The notes beneath the pieces are model-generated. The model ran no database searches, had not been told where the DNA came from, and worked only from the letters and a program-made list of their open reading frames with translations. The position numbers were made by a program, and so were the translations under genes. From Piscicola geometra (lineage: Eukaryota; Annelida; Clitellata; Hirudinida; Piscicolidae), in NCBI GenBank assembly GCA_943735955.1, contig OX030956.1, forward strand, positions 13,253,719 through 13,317,718: a DNA stretch of 64,000 nucleotides, read 5' to 3'. Shown one piece after another: positions 11,396-24,640 of the stretch; within the stretch, counting starts at the first letter, position 1, and each line of letters begins with the position of its first letter.

Positions 11396-14300
11396 TCAAA
11401 CCTCAGTAGACATGACATGCGCACTTTTAACCTGGTTCATCCTCCTGAACTTGTCTATCACCTGATTGGCTGCTGCCCTCGTGACGTAGGCAGAAGCCGT
11501 TGGATCTGATTGGTCAGGAGGCGAGTAGAAGTGATTGGAGGGTTTGGGATATTTGCTGGGAGTTTCAATGAAGGATTGAACCCTTTTGAAGTTACTGGGT
11601 TGTTGATGTTGTCGAAGTGTTAGTTGTCGTAGTTGTTGTTGCGAGTGTTGTTGTGGTTGCTGTGGTTGTTGTTGTTGCTGAGCGTAGTTCCAGTTTAGAT
11701 TTCCATTCTGGATCAGTGGGGCTGTCTTTTTGAGGATTCCATTCGGCTTGTTGGGTTGGCCATGGGTCAAAGTCTTCATTCCCTTTTCTTGGGCGTGGTC
11801 GAGAGGGGAATACGGGTCAGTGTGATTGGTGGAAGGCTTGGAAGTGGGCGGAGTTAAAATGGTTTCTCCCGCTCTGAAGTTGCGTTCTTGAAAGGAAGAT
11901 GGTGGTGTGATGATGAGATCCTCAAAGTTCGAAGACTTTTGTCTCAACTTTGGAATCGATTGTCCATTGATGAAGTTTTGTTGATGGGAAAATTTCTGTG
12001 GTATTTGTGGTTGTTGCTGTTGTGGTTGTTGTAGCTGCAGTGGAGGCTGCTGTTTTACCGGGTGTTGTTGCACTTTTTGAAGGTTTTGTGGTTGGTGCGA
12101 TGTTTGCAAATACTGACAACCATTGGATTGAGGAGCACTGGGAGAAATCGTTTTTTGAATTTGTGATTGCTGCTCTTGCTTGTGTTGTTGTAGAAGTCTC
12201 AATTGTTGGAAGGTCAGAGGTTCGTTGTTGATCAATTGGTAGCCGACTTTTTTTCGTTTTGGTAAACTGGCGTGAAAAGAAGCTGTAGTGATGGAGAGGG
12301 TGTTATTTTATGTTGAATTTTTTCTAAACATAGAAAAGAATAATGAAATATTTCAAAGAATTTTTTTTAAAGTTAGCATTTTTAGAATAAATCAAATTAT
12401 AGTATTTTATAGTCTAATACAAAAATTTAACCACAATTGAATTGGTTGAGATCAGTGTTGAAGTTGATGTTTTTGTTCTTTTTGAGAGGAGTGTTGTTTT
12501 TGTCGTCACTCAAGACTGTTGTTGAGTTGTATTTGTTGAAGTAGTTTGTAGCTGGAGAAGGGTGGTTTTCGGTATACTTTTTATTGCGTTTCTTCTTTCG
12601 AATATGATTTTCATGATTACTGCCGTTGTAGCTTTTGTCTGTGTGAGTGTCACTGTCAGCCACGTCACTACTGTTACAACTACTGTTGGCTTTCTTGTTG
12701 GCAGTGTTATAACTGCTTAGAGGTCTGTTGATCAAATGTGATTTTCTGGAAATTGTAGAGTTGTTGGAAGAGAGAGGCATCACGGTTGGAAGCTGAGTGT
12801 TGTGTGTTGTTGTCTTGTTGGATTCTTTAGTTGCTCTGCCCTGTACCTTTTGTCGCTGTTGTTGTTGTTGTTGGGGAAGTTGTTGCTGTTGGGGAAATTG
12901 TTGCTGTTGAAGTTGTTGTTGGGGAAGTTGTTGTTGTTGTTGCAGAAGTTTTTGGTTGTGTGGGCTTAGAGGTGCTTGAGCTGAGTGTGGTTTTTTTAAG
13001 GAATTTTGTTGTGGATTTCTATTATTGATTGTTTGTTGAGGTTGTTGTTGGATAAATTTGCTTTGTTGTTGAAACACTCGATTTGTTGCGACGACGTTGC
13101 TAGCTAGGTTTGCTGGCTTTGGCGAAATTGTTTTTATGAGTTTGTTGTCTAACGGGGATAGTTGTTCTAGCTTTTTCTGTGGGCTCAAGAGCGGTTGTTG
13201 TTGGTTAGAGAGGGTTGTTGGAGCAGGAAGGTTTTGGGAATAAATAGGTTTTGTCCTGCCAAGTGTGTTACTGGTTTGGGGTAGTTGTTGGGGCACTTCT
13301 CCTGGTTGTAAAAATTGTTGCTTCTTCTTCAAAGAACCATTAGGTTGATTCTTTTTCAACGAGCCATGTTGTGTTTGCTGTTGTTGTTGTACTGATACTT
13401 GTTGTTGTTGTTGTGCTAATACTTGTTGTTGTTTCAACAATTGTGGTTGTTGTTGTGCTAATACTTGTTGTTGCTTCAACAATTGTGGTGGTTGTGTGCC
13501 TTGTTGTTGTGTCGAAAGTTGGTGTTGTTGCTTAGATTGGCGTTGTCTTCTGCCAAAGCGTTGGGATGGCGTTCTTTTGAAGGAAACACTTTTTCGAGCT
13601 CGGATCGAGGTGAGTGACTGAAGCTCGGTGTGGCCACTGCGGTGGTGGTTGCAAAATTCAGTTCACATTTCAAACTTAAAAAGTTTAAATCCATCTTTAA
13701 TTTTACCAATCTCGAATGTTTAAGAGACCAACATTCAAACCTATCACGAATCATTTAGAATACATTTAATTTTATTTTTTATTTAACCGTAACCGTAATA
13801 ACATTTCACGCATTCAACCCATCATCATCATCACCACCACTCACCTGTATCTGAACCTTGAGCCTGTTCTCAGGAAAGAATGTTTGACCTGAAGAGGTTT
13901 GGTGGGCCCAGAGAGACGGAAGAAGGTGTGGTGTTGAATGCATCTCTTCCACAACTGCTTGCAGTGGTGGTCACTGTTGCAGCGGAACACGAACGTATGC
14001 TCTTGCTCCACGCTCTATGGGAGGCAGTTGAAGAAAGAATTGTTGTTTGTTGTAGGAAACTGTTGCTATGTGTTATAGAAATATATTGTTTTGTAGTTGT
14101 TTTTATAATATTTTCGTTGTTGAGTTGTGGTTTGAATAAATTATTTAAAGTCATTTTATACTGACTCATCATTTAGTTAGTTGTATTTTTTTTTACACGA
14201 ATATAATTCCAAAAAAAGCCAATATCACCTTTATATTCTAACTAAATAAACTAAAAAAACCGCTCAAGGCGTTCGAAAAAAGTAAATCGATAAAGTAGGC

Positions 14301-14952
14301 ACACAACCTTCTCATCACTCTCCACCACATCCAGCACAAGCTTGTTTTTCTTGAACTCAAGTCTTGTTATTTTTGGCCTGTATATTTATACAAATTATTT
14401 TTAACAATTTCACAAAATTTTTAAATTTAATTTTACATTTGAGAAATCATTAAAAAATACATTGTTTAAACGACATTAAAAGTTTGGCTTGAGTGTTGTT
14501 AAGCCAAAATAATTTTAGCAATTCACGAGTAACAATTTATAACTCATAATTCATAACTTATAATTTACAACTTATAATTGATAACTTATAATTTATAACT
14601 TATAATTCATAACTTATAATTTATAACTTATAACTTATAATTTATAACTCACAATTCATAACTTATAACTCATAATTCACAACTTATAATTTATAAATCA
14701 TAATTTATAACTCATAAATGCAGCAACCAATAGAAGAGGCCGATGCGGTGTTGTTGTTCCAGGATGAGAATGCCTGCCGGGATGAGACCCAGACTGTATT
14801 CGTTGTCGTCCTTGCCCTGTTGTTGTGGTGGTGTTGTTGTTGATTTTGTGGTGTTGTCATCACCCTCATCTTCATCATCATGATCACCCCCACCATCATC
14901 GTCATCATCATCCCCAATCATCATCATCATCATCTTTATCCTCATCCTCAAT

Positions 14953-14984
<32 letters not shown>

Positions 14985-17900
14985 CATCATCATCATGTAG
15001 CGCTCAACGCAGACCAGCACTGCGTGGAAGTCGGCTCCGTAGGACTGCAACCACTTCGCCTTGTTCAGGTACGTCAGTTCCGCTAGACTGGGCGTCATTC
15101 CTCTAGTGGTGATGATGATGATGATTAAAGTGGTCATAATAATGATTAAAGTGGTCATAATGATGATGAAGATGAAAGTGGTTGTGGTAATGATTTAACT
15201 GGTGGTTGTGATAATGATTTAACTGGTGGTTGTGATAACGATTTAACTGGTGGTTGTGATGAATACGATGATAATGATTGAGAGGGATGATAATGATGAG
15301 TACAGTGATGGTCGTGATTTAGACAATGATAATGATGGTGGTGGTGGTTGTGGTGGTTGTGGTGGTGGTGGTGATGGTGGTGGTGATGAGGACTTTGAAG
15401 GTGGGAGTGATGATGATGATGAAGGCGATAAGAGTGTTGATTGGCTCACTTGTTTTTCTTGAACCTTTCCAGAATCATATCTTCCATCTGGACGGTCTGG
15501 TTTGGGAAAAATCTGTTTCGAAAGTTATTAGGTGAATACAATTATTAGTTTCATTTATTTTAAATTGTTTTTTTTCAATATATTAAAAAAAAAATTAATT
15601 ACTGAAATCAGAATAATTAATATTTTTTCACCAAACACTAATATGAGTTTTTTTTTATTTAAAAACTGTTTATTTCTTATTAATATTACTATTTTTATAA
15701 TTAATAATGGAATTATTCTGGACTGAATGTTTTTATCAAAGAGATTTTCTAGATAGTTTTGCTTACCTGAACTCTGACACCATCTCTGTCGTGTGTACAG
15801 TTGCTTCGTAATCCCCTAACTCTGCTGTAGGTTGGTGCATGAATGAAGAATTGGTTCATGCATTAATTGATTGGTGGATTAATGGATGGGTTGGTTGGTT
15901 CATGAATGGATGGATGATTGGATGAATGGATTGGTGAATAAATGAATGGCAAAATGTATGAATAGATAAGTAGCTGAATGGCTGGATGAATGGATAAATG
16001 ATTCAATCAATTAGTTGATGAATGAAAGAAGGGATGAATTTGTGAATAAAAAAATAGATTTGTTAATGGATAAAGAAAAAACAAGCAGATTGGTGGATGA
16101 ATGAGTGGATCAATTAGTGGATGAGTGAAAGTATGGATGGATTGAGAAATAGAATGGTGGATGAATGAAAGTATGGATTGATTGAGAAATAGAATGGTGG
16201 ATGAATGAAAGAAGGGAGGATGAAACCTTGAAGGACGAGCGAAGCCAGTTCAGCGGCCATGTCTTCAGGACACTGCAGTCTTCCTTGGTAGATGTCCTGC
16301 TTCACCTGCAGATAGATCTGGTACCTGTGGTGTGGCAGGTGATTGCTGCTTGTTTTCAGTCGTTTTCAATTGTTGGAATGATGCTTTAGTGATGAAACTG
16401 AAGAGAGAAATATATATAGATTTGAAATCAAAATTGATGAGTGAGAGATTATGAAATTGAACCCAAAACGCTTTTATTTATTATAATGTGTAAGCCTCAA
16501 AAAAACTTTCAAGTTATGATGATTGTAATGCTTGTGAGAAATAATTTAATGAAATACACAGTGGCGAGGATTAACGCATGTAATTAACTTCAAATCCCAT
16601 TGCAGGTCATGCTGTTATAACTTAAGCTCAAAACATGTGTTTCATACACGATACAACCACCAAACATACCTTGTTATTTCTTCTTTGAGGTTGCTGGGTT
16701 GCGACGAGTAGAACTTCACTCGGAACTCGAATTTCATGGCGTCTGTCATTTATTAAGAAGTAAGAGAAAGATAAAATTTGGCTTTAATTGTTCAAAGTGA
16801 GCTAAGTAGAGACTATAGTATAGAAGAATCCGCTGAAACCACCATTTGTGTTCTTTTATGAGCCACATTTTACGACCCTCACTTCACCAACCTCCTCTGC
16901 TACCCTCCAGAGTGAAGTACTGCTTGCTTATTCGTTTTGTGCCTTCCAACCATTTCTGCGAGGGTGTTGAGAGAGTCATCGAGGCTTAAAATGAAGTATT
17001 TTGGGATTTTAAAACTTTATTTTAAATCAAATATATTATTATTCTTCTTCAAAATAAAGTTGTTTCGTCCTTTGAGATCAATTTTGGGAGACACTGCATG
17101 CATTCTGAACTCCCATGTCTCTCAATAAGTCTAGACACTGGTGGTACTCTAGGACCGTAATAAACCAATTAATGTGTTATGAATGGCTCCTCACTAGTAT
17201 CATACTATAATAGAGATGAATGTGACGGCCAAATGTATATGAAAACAATAGCACTGAAGTGAAACCTTGAGAGGCTTATTAGGATTCTATAACGGTTGAG
17301 AATGATTAGGTGCAGAAATGCGTTGATTAGCATTCTTATTCGAAGCTGCGGTAGCCAAAAACAAGAGGCCCTAAAGCTAGACTCTATTCGCTGGTTTGAA
17401 AATTAATGAATTATCTTGAAGAAAAAAAAAATTTAGACGTTTCACATGAGGTCATAACCTGACATTTGATTAAAAAAAGTTTTTTTTTAATTGTAAATTT
17501 GGTTCACGGAGCTTGAGTTGTTCATATGAAAACCCATCTCTTTTCAAAAAAATGTCATCTACTACTAGGGCGTGTGGGAATTATACCCACGGCCCATGAC
17601 TATAAGCCGCGAATGCTTAACTACTTGGCCACCTGTCACGCATTCAGAAAACATTAAGTAGGACATAAAATCTTAAAATCATATTTAAAAAAAAGAATTT
17701 AACTATCCAATACAAAATATGCAATAAAGTGAAAAATTAAGTGAATAATAAGCTAAACTAAAATATGAACAAAATAATTAACAAAAGTAAAAATTAACCA
17801 AATAATTAACTAAATTAAATTAAAGTAAAACCAAATATAGGCTTCAAACGACTGCACTGAAGCACCTGCACGTTGCGGTCGTCGGTGAAGAGGAGGCCGA

Positions 17901-20900
17901 AGTAGTCGACTTCGAGCAGGTCCAGGTGCCTGAAGACCTTTTGCAGCAGGTGGCTGCCGTATGCCTTGCGCTGTCGTTGTGGTGGTTGTTGTTGACGGGG
18001 TTGTGGTTGTGGTTGACGGGTTGTGGTTGATGTGGTTGTGGTTGACGGGTGTTGGTTGATGTGGTTGTGGTTTTTGTGGTTGTTGGGGTCTTTGGCTTGT
18101 TGTGGTTGTTTTGTGTTTTTTTGGTTGTGGTTGTTTTAGAAGTTGTGGTAGTTATGGTTGTTGCTGTTGCTAAAATTATTGGAGTTGTGGTAGTCTTTGT
18201 GGATATTGTAGTTTTATGTTTGCGATTTTTAAAACTTGTTTTTCATATTAAATTAATTTTGAAAATGTGAAACTTTTATTGTTTTAGTTGTCTTTCGGTT
18301 CTCGCCAAGCATAAAAAGAATGGCAACAAAGAGATTTTGAAACTTGTATTATTGGTGGAGTATTTAAAACCATTGTGGTTTCGTTACAACCATGCCTACT
18401 ATAATTGTCCCGGTTGTTTGCTGCCTATGCTAATATCAATGATTGCCCACAGCATTTGTTGTGGCAGATGAGGGTGTGGAGGTTTGAAAACGAAAGCTGC
18501 ACGCACATAAACAATAAAACTTACAGACGCACATAAACATTCAAAAATGCTCACAATACACATAAAAAACACACATAAAAGTGCAATGCAGTGACATGTT
18601 ATAGAAATTGATTTGATTGATTGATTGATTGATGTTCACACTGACACACAACACTTAACTTATTTGAGGTGTTTAAGTCGCACGTTCTAAAATCTAATTT
18701 TCATGATCAGTGCTCATAACGACGATAACAATGGGGATAGTGGTGACGATGGTGATGACGATGTAACCATGACTGAAATTAATAGTAGAAGATTTGCAAA
18801 GAACACTTAGTTACAGACATCTCAGAATACCTATTAAGTTTCTTTCCACTACTTCATTAATTTATTTTCTGCTTAATTAATTCATTATTTTATTTTCTGC
18901 TTAATTAATTCATTATTTTATTTTCTGTTTAATTAAGTAATTTATTTATTTTCTGTTTAATTAATAAATGTATTTATTCATTCATTACTTGTCCAATTAA
19001 TTCACTCATTCACCCCAGCGTTGTCTCACCTGTATAACACATTCACGCAAAACAAACTAAGCAAGATAAGGTTGTTTTTGTTGTTTTTGTTGTTTTTATT
19101 GTTTGTTTTTTTAATGCATAAATAATATTCAAAAACTGTTATAACCTACTTAAAGTATTAATAACCTCCTCATTACGTCTCAAAACACCTGCTCATTAGT
19201 ATTCACAAAAAGAATTACGTTGAAACTGTTAAATATTCATGAGATATGTTTATAAGGCAGATGGTCGGGTTAAAGAGGGAGATTATTGATGAAAGTTAGT
19301 ATGTAGGGCGAGATGGTGATGATGATGATGGCAAGATGGTGATGATGATGATGGCAAGAGGATGATGATGATGATATCAGGTGAAGAATATTGTAGTGGT
19401 GATGAAGAAAAAGACGATAATGATGGTGATGAAGAAAAAGATGTAATGATGATGATGATTGGGATAAAGATGGTTTAAAGAAAAATGGATATGGTTTTGC
19501 TCATCTGGATTCGTTTACAGATAAGGATACTAAAAACGACGAGAGTGATCAAGTTGACGATGTCTACATTCGAGACATTTACAACATATTTGGGAGGCTC
19601 TCTAGAAGGCTCTTTAGAAGGGTATTGCTTACATAAGATTGTGAAAGGCCGCTATCGACACACTTACATGTTTCAAGGAGAATTGGCAGTGTGGGAAAGA
19701 GTATTGTAAGATCCTTGTATGATTCGAAATGTAAAAATATCAAATTAAATAAATAAATATATATATATATTAATCAATTTAATTAATAGATAAAATAAGT
19801 TTTATCTAAATATATAAATAAATTAAACTTTATAATTAATTAAAAGAAGGTTTTAATTTAAAGTGATTTTGTAGTTATTTAATAAACGAAACAGCTTCTA
19901 AGTTTGCTGATCAAGTTAAGTCAAGTTTAATTGGCCATGACAATTAATTGACAGATTGAATCTGTTTCTTTTCCAAAAATTATTTTAAAGTGGTTGAACC
20001 AGTAGTGGTGTCACAAACGATGGTACATTATTAACTGTACTCAGAGATTCTCCTATACTTGCAACAAAACATTTTAAACAGTAATACAAATATAAGGAAC
20101 AGTACATTCATTGCAAAATAAATTGAATCATTATCAACGTAAAATAAATTGAATCACTATCCACGAAAAATAAATTGAATCATTATCCGCATCTCAAATC
20201 TTCTCAAGTTCAACTCCCACTCACTCCCTTAAATGTCTCTTCTTTCATTCGTCTCTTCAAAGCGACACTTGCCCATGATAGATCCACCAGTATTGTAACG
20301 AACAGCCATTTTCCCACGTTATTAAAATCCCTGCTTGCATTTTCGTTCGTCTGGTATTTAAATGGCAGCATCCTATATGGTTTAAGCCACACTTTTTGCT
20401 ATACTAAATTTACATATAATCTCAAATAAAATGTTAAAGAAATAAATAAAATACAATTTACAACGTTTAATGACTATAAAGACCATTCTGATATGCGTTA
20501 TATTTGTGATATCATTGTATTTTTTGGGGGAAAATTGATATTTTTTATGCGTAAAAATAAACATTTCCGAACACATTCCGAGTAAAAATTCCAAAAATTC
20601 TTTATTTTTTATAAATAATTTCTTAGGTTTTTAAACCAACTTTCAAAGAATTTCTCCTTCATGATTTTTACTTTCATTTCGCTGTTTTATTGTTTTTGTT
20701 TCTATTTTTGCGTATTTACACCACACAGTCACTTGAAACTCCAAGGCGCACGCACTGGAGGAGAAGAGATGCTTTACGGAAAAATAAAAATAAATTGATT
20801 GAAGATTCAGTTGATGTGCTATGAATTTAAAAAGTAAGTTAAGGATGAATAGTTTAAAGACGAATAATTGGAAATTAAAAATATTTTCAATTGGTTAATT

Positions 20901-21693
20901 ACTCAAAAAATAATTTAAATCTTTTTTTAAAATATTTATTAAAAAAGCAGTAAAATGCTGGCACTTCATGAGATACTGTATTTATCTTGGGATTCTTTCA
21001 AGCCTAATATGTTCAACTCTATATGACATTTAATGCCCAATTTAAATGATACACGGCTTGCTGTTAAAAACATTTAATATAATTAACAATTATTAAAAAA
21101 TATATTGAATAGATTGTAGCCAAATTAAAGGGCCACTGGGAATATGAGAAAAGTGAATTTTATAATTTGGTGATCGAATTACGTCTAATGAGACACAAAT
21201 GTCAACAGGGCCAATGCGTTTAAGCAATCGAACTGCTTAACTGCCAATTGAATAAATTATAAATAACCAACAAATAATAATTATACAAATTTTTTTTACT
21301 GTTAATGAATATTCCAATTAAAAAGATAATAGGCACTTAATTTAATAGGCATGTTATTAAGAATATTATAACTTCTCAATCACTCACAGGTACAACGAAA
21401 TCTTGGTGAGATGCATCTAAGAAAAATACTCTACAGACTGTGGTGTCGTTGTTGGTGTTGTTGTTGTGGTAGTTGGTGTAGGCTTTAAAGGCATTATCGG
21501 GGTTGTTGTTGTTGTTGTTTTTGATATTAAGACAATTTCCATTTCCGTTGTGGTTTTTGTTGCTGATACCATTTTGTGTATTGTTGTTATTGTTGTTGTG
21601 GTTGTTGCTGTTGTTGTATTGCGGTTGTTCTTGTTGTAGTTGCTTTTGCGTGGAGCTTTTACGAAAACTGAAGAGTCTGATGAATCTGCTCAT
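11396..21693 (-). CDS. EPB41L5: EPB41L5/Yurt-type FERM protein (13 exons)
   Basis: Membrane-cytoskeleton linker of the band 4.1 superfamily; Yurt/EPB41L5 limits apical Crumbs activity and acts at lateral junctions. Exons, 5' to 3': 21693-21388, 17970-17866, 16955-16904, 16742-16670, 16324-16227, 15824-15767, 15512-15450, 15102-15015, 14816-14728, 14377-14308, 14014-13845, 13636-12432, 12282-11396. Every junction is GT-AG and phase-consistent; the total is 1087 aa. FERM F1 has CRVFFLDA and HLDLLEVDYFGLLF; F2 has FEFRVKFYSSQPSNL and AELGDYE; F3 has AELTYLNKAKWLQSYG, EYSLGL and EHTFVFRC. The FERM-adjacent motif GSRFRYSG followed by RKSVSFKRTPSQRF is diagnostic of the EPB41L5/L4B/Yurt group. Residues about 410-1087 are mostly Q-rich. 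The C-terminus MSTEV fits a class I PDZ ligand. EPB41L4B is the alternative name. Confidence 0.92.
11590..13530 (-). repeat. CAA/CAG codon repeats encoding the poly-Q tail
   Basis: Dense CAA repeats in exons 12 and 13 give many Q runs, with a repeated PQLLKQQQVLA-type unit at the beginning of exon 12. Glutamines are encoded mainly by CAA, so the DNA reads as GTT repeats on the plus strand. Confidence 0.8.
14525..14720. repeat. degenerate ~10-bp AT repeat (ataacttata family)
   Basis: About twenty tandem variants of aacttataattcat and aactcataatt lie in intron 9 of the EPB41L5-like gene. It is not coding and reaches within a few bases of the exon 9 donor. Confidence 0.8.
14840..14998. repeat. 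(CAT)n microsatellite in intron 8 of the FERM gene
   Basis: Imperfect CAT trinucleotide run. Antisense D/M-rich and sense H/S-rich ORFs over it are spurious. Confidence 0.9.
15105..15425. repeat. GATGAT/GGTGGTTGT-rich repeat in intron 7 of the FERM gene
   Basis: A purine-asymmetric low-complexity stretch. It contains a short tandem unit, tgataatgatttaactggtg, repeated about three times at 15190-15250. Confidence 0.75.
15835..16212. repeat. degenerate ATGG/ATTG tetranucleotide repeat in intron 5
   Basis: Long run of variants of gaatggatggattg. At 16136-16208 the block gaaagtatggattgattgag recurs twice, which shows recent local duplication. Confidence 0.75.
17556..17640 (-). tRNA. tRNA-like sequence, probably a pseudogene or SINE head
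   Basis: On the minus strand a box-A-like tggccaagtagttaag is followed by a T-arm-like hairpin in which GTGGG and CCCAC enclose a 7-nt loop (tataatt). Together they have the spacing of a tRNA (about 75 nt). The acceptor stem and anticodon arm are imperfect and the T loop lacks TTCRA, so I think it is a decayed tRNA or the head of a tRNA-derived SINE. It lies in intron 2 of the FERM gene. Confidence 0.35.
17985..18200. repeat. GTGGTT/GTTGTG repeat in intron 1 of the FERM gene
   Basis: Low-complexity GGTTGT run directly upstream of exon 2. It gives a valine-rich spurious ORF. Confidence 0.8.
18598..18634 (+). repeat. (GATT)n-tailed module, tail only
   Basis: tatagaaattgatttgattg followed by GATT repeats, identical in form to the tail at 4985-5022. 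Confidence 0.6.
18845..19010. repeat. tandem TTTATTTTCTGNTTAATTAA repeat
   Basis: Four or five copies of a ~32-bp unit built on ttttctgcttaattaattca. Confidence 0.7.
19310..19460. repeat. GATGAT-rich microsatellite cluster
   Basis: gatggtgatgatgatgatgg-type units repeated with interruptions, inside the FERM-gene intron. Confidence 0.8.
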
Positions 21694-22676
21694 GATGATG
21701 ATCAACGCCTCCAAACAGCTGCCCCCGAACTGCAAGAAATACAAATGTTTAAAAGTTTTATTTACTTTTAATGTTATTATATATGATTTTTTCAAAGTTT
21801 TATAATTTTACAAATTGTTTTTTTATAATCATTTTTTTATTTTGAAGTAGATATTTCAAAAGAGCAACTCAGTTTCATCTAAAATTCCTATGAAAAAATA
21901 TTATTATTTTTCAATTAATAAATTTTTTACATTTCTTTCAAATTTATCATGAGTTTTGCAAAAATTTATTTCCTTTACTAATAAAAAAACATAAAACAGA
22001 CGATCTCTAACACGCTTTCGACAAGCGAAATACTCAAAGTTTTTCAAATCAATGGAGTTTACTTCGTGCACCCGCCAGCCATATATATATGCGTTAATGC
22101 ATTTTTCGGAAAAGTATTCAATGTAAATTTAGAACATTAGAACAGTGTATATAGGTTCTTATATATAGCTTTTTTGTCAGATCTACATACTACTAAATAT
22201 ATATACATATCTATAGGACTTAAATAGTAAAGGCATTTCTATGCAGATATGTATGAATCGAATCGAAACCAGGCTTTCCTCGTCACTTTTACCCCCTAGT
22301 CAAAGGAGTGGAAATCTCTCGATTTATTTCACATTTTAATTCAATAAAATGCTATATTAAAGAACATGGTGGTCGAGAATGGGCGAGTCCTTAACGACCG
22401 GTCTCTCCATCTGAATGCGATTAGATTATTGACCTAATTAAGTATGCTATTTTTTACCTGTTGACCTGATTACTAATCAATGCCACGACCAATTAGATAT
22501 ATTTCTAAGACAATCATTAAACTATAGTAATTGGTTTTATTGGTCGTGAAGCGATAATTTAATTAAATAATAAATTGTTGTAGTCACAGCAATAAAATAC
22601 TGAAAATAATAATTATGTTATTATGATTCATTATCATCATCACCACCATCATCGTCATCATCATCTTCATCATCAC

Positions 22677-22716
<40 letters not shown>

Positions 22717-24640
22717 GTCATCAGTCAAGGTTTCTCACGAAACTCAAGTCTATCAGCTTGAAAGCCTTTTGTGAGAAGAAATGAAAAGAATAAAAATATA
22801 TATTTAAATAAATAGGAAAAATAATAAATAGAAAACAATAAAGGAATAAAAGTAAATACTTGAATAAATAGGAAAAACAATAAATAATAATTATAAAAGT
22901 TAAATTATTGTATTGAAAGGTTATAGCGCCAATAAATCTGAATTATTTCGATTTGTTTTAAATGAAATCGATAAACAATTTTTAATTTCTTGAGCGACAA
23001 CAACAAAGGGTAACTGTTACAAAAGTATCAAAATATTTTACTTATCCAAATAGATAAGTAGAATATTTTTTCACAACTTGTTTAAATGTTTTCTATTTTT
23101 CTGTGATTTCTATATGGGATTAGTATCAACGTCGATTGTTTGTCAGTGTGGTTATTGATGTAAATGTATGTGTGTGTTTTTGTATGTGTGCGTGTTTGGG
23201 TGTGTGTATGTGTTTATAAATGTGTGCACTAAAGAGTGCAAACATCCACTTGCAGCTCACCTGTACAACAATCATACCTTTCAACCGTCATGAGACAGTT
23301 TAGAGCAATCGGAAACTTACTCATACTTTTAAAGAAGCACGGAAAAGCAAGATATTTATTTCTGATTTTGATGGAAGAAATCTGGTTTTGCAAGAGTAAT
23401 GATTTGTGAAACATGCTTTCATGTGAATATTAAGAGTGGTTGGAAGGGTTTGAAGCCTTTTTATAGGTCTCATGACTCCTTAGCAGATCCAGTTTCAGTT
23501 TCCACTTTTTCACGTTAATTTTATAAATGTAAAGCTTTAATCGGAATTAGAAAAATGTATGGTAGAATTGCAAGTTCTCAAGATAAAAAACTAAAACGCC
23601 GAATATTAAATAATAAAAATATATATTAATGGTTCATAGTTTAATGACATTTAATGTAAACCAATTAATCTAAAACACCAATCTAAATCCATGAAACGAG
23701 GATGCTACATTATATTATTTCGCAAGCGAGAGTGATCACAAGATGGTGCAAACCGGGCAAAAAGTTTTTAAAACAAAAACAAATGAATTGGAAAGTATAT
23801 TATATTGAATATTAAAAAAAAGATTCTTAGAATTCATTATCGCAGATACAATATTTTAGGACAAGGCAATATGATTAGAAAACAATCAATGAAAAAGTCG
23901 AATTGATAATCACATAAGAATGATAATTGAAAAATAAAAAAACTAAGTTAAAAAAATTAATATTTACCATAAATTTGAAGGATAAGAGAATAGAAGCGAA
24001 CTACTTTTAAACTTTTGAAATAATAATTCTTTAAGTTTTCAATTACTAAAATAAGATCTTTAAAATAGTACCATATGAAGCTTCATAAACTCTCTTGAAA
24101 CAATTAATAATAATTGAGTGAATAAAGCTATGAAAGCTATCAAAATAAAATTTTAAAAACTCTTTTAAAACATGGAACCAACAACAAACAAATACTGTGG
24201 CCTAGAAATCGTTGGGCTGACGCCTCTACAATCACATTTGAAATAGCAAAATTTATAAAGTTATTTTTACATTTTCGAAATTTAAATACGCTAACAACTC
24301 GATGTCTGAAAGTTTATAGAAAAGAAATAAAATAATCACAGAGGGAAAATGAAAAACAAGATTTTGTAATGCGGGTAGGAAGGTATATTAAAAATGTAGT
24401 TGTCGATGATTTATACATTGAAAAACAATCAGTAATTGCATTAGTTGTTTCTGGAAGCTCTGTCAAATTCTTGATATATATGCATTTAAGAAATGTGTAA
24501 AGAGAAAACGTGTAAAAAGACCAAAAAATGGTTAAATATAGGTACAAGCGCTAACAAAGAGTAGATAAGGTGTTACTAAACAATTTGCATATATTCAGCC
24601 GCTCATGTAAAACTAAAACACTTAAATCCTCATTTACAAC
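21694..24640. other. upstream region of the FERM gene, no gene seen
   Basis: AT-rich; the FERM 5' UTR and promoter should lie here. It contains a (CAT)n microsatellite at 22630-22722. ORFs are short, AT-driven and unrecognised. Confidence 0.4.
22630..22722. repeat. (CAT)n microsatellite
   Basis: Nearly pure CAT run of about 30 units with a few CAC and CGT interruptions. Confidence 0.9.

Larger units (their letters stand above)
17971..21387 (-). other. 3.4-kb intron 1 of the EPB41L5-like gene
   Basis: The intron separates the first coding exon from the rest of F1. It holds a (GATT)n-tailed module at 18598-18634, AATTAATTCATT repeats at 18845-19010, and GAT-rich repeats at 19310-19460. Short ORFs at 19485-19709 and 20175-20429 have no family resemblance. 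Confidence 0.6.

Noticed and set aside
14712..15158. 148-aa minus ORF with D/M run as one exon
   Set aside because: It merges exons 8 and 9 of the FERM gene with the intron's CAT repeat read through; GT-AG sites and phase define the true exons.
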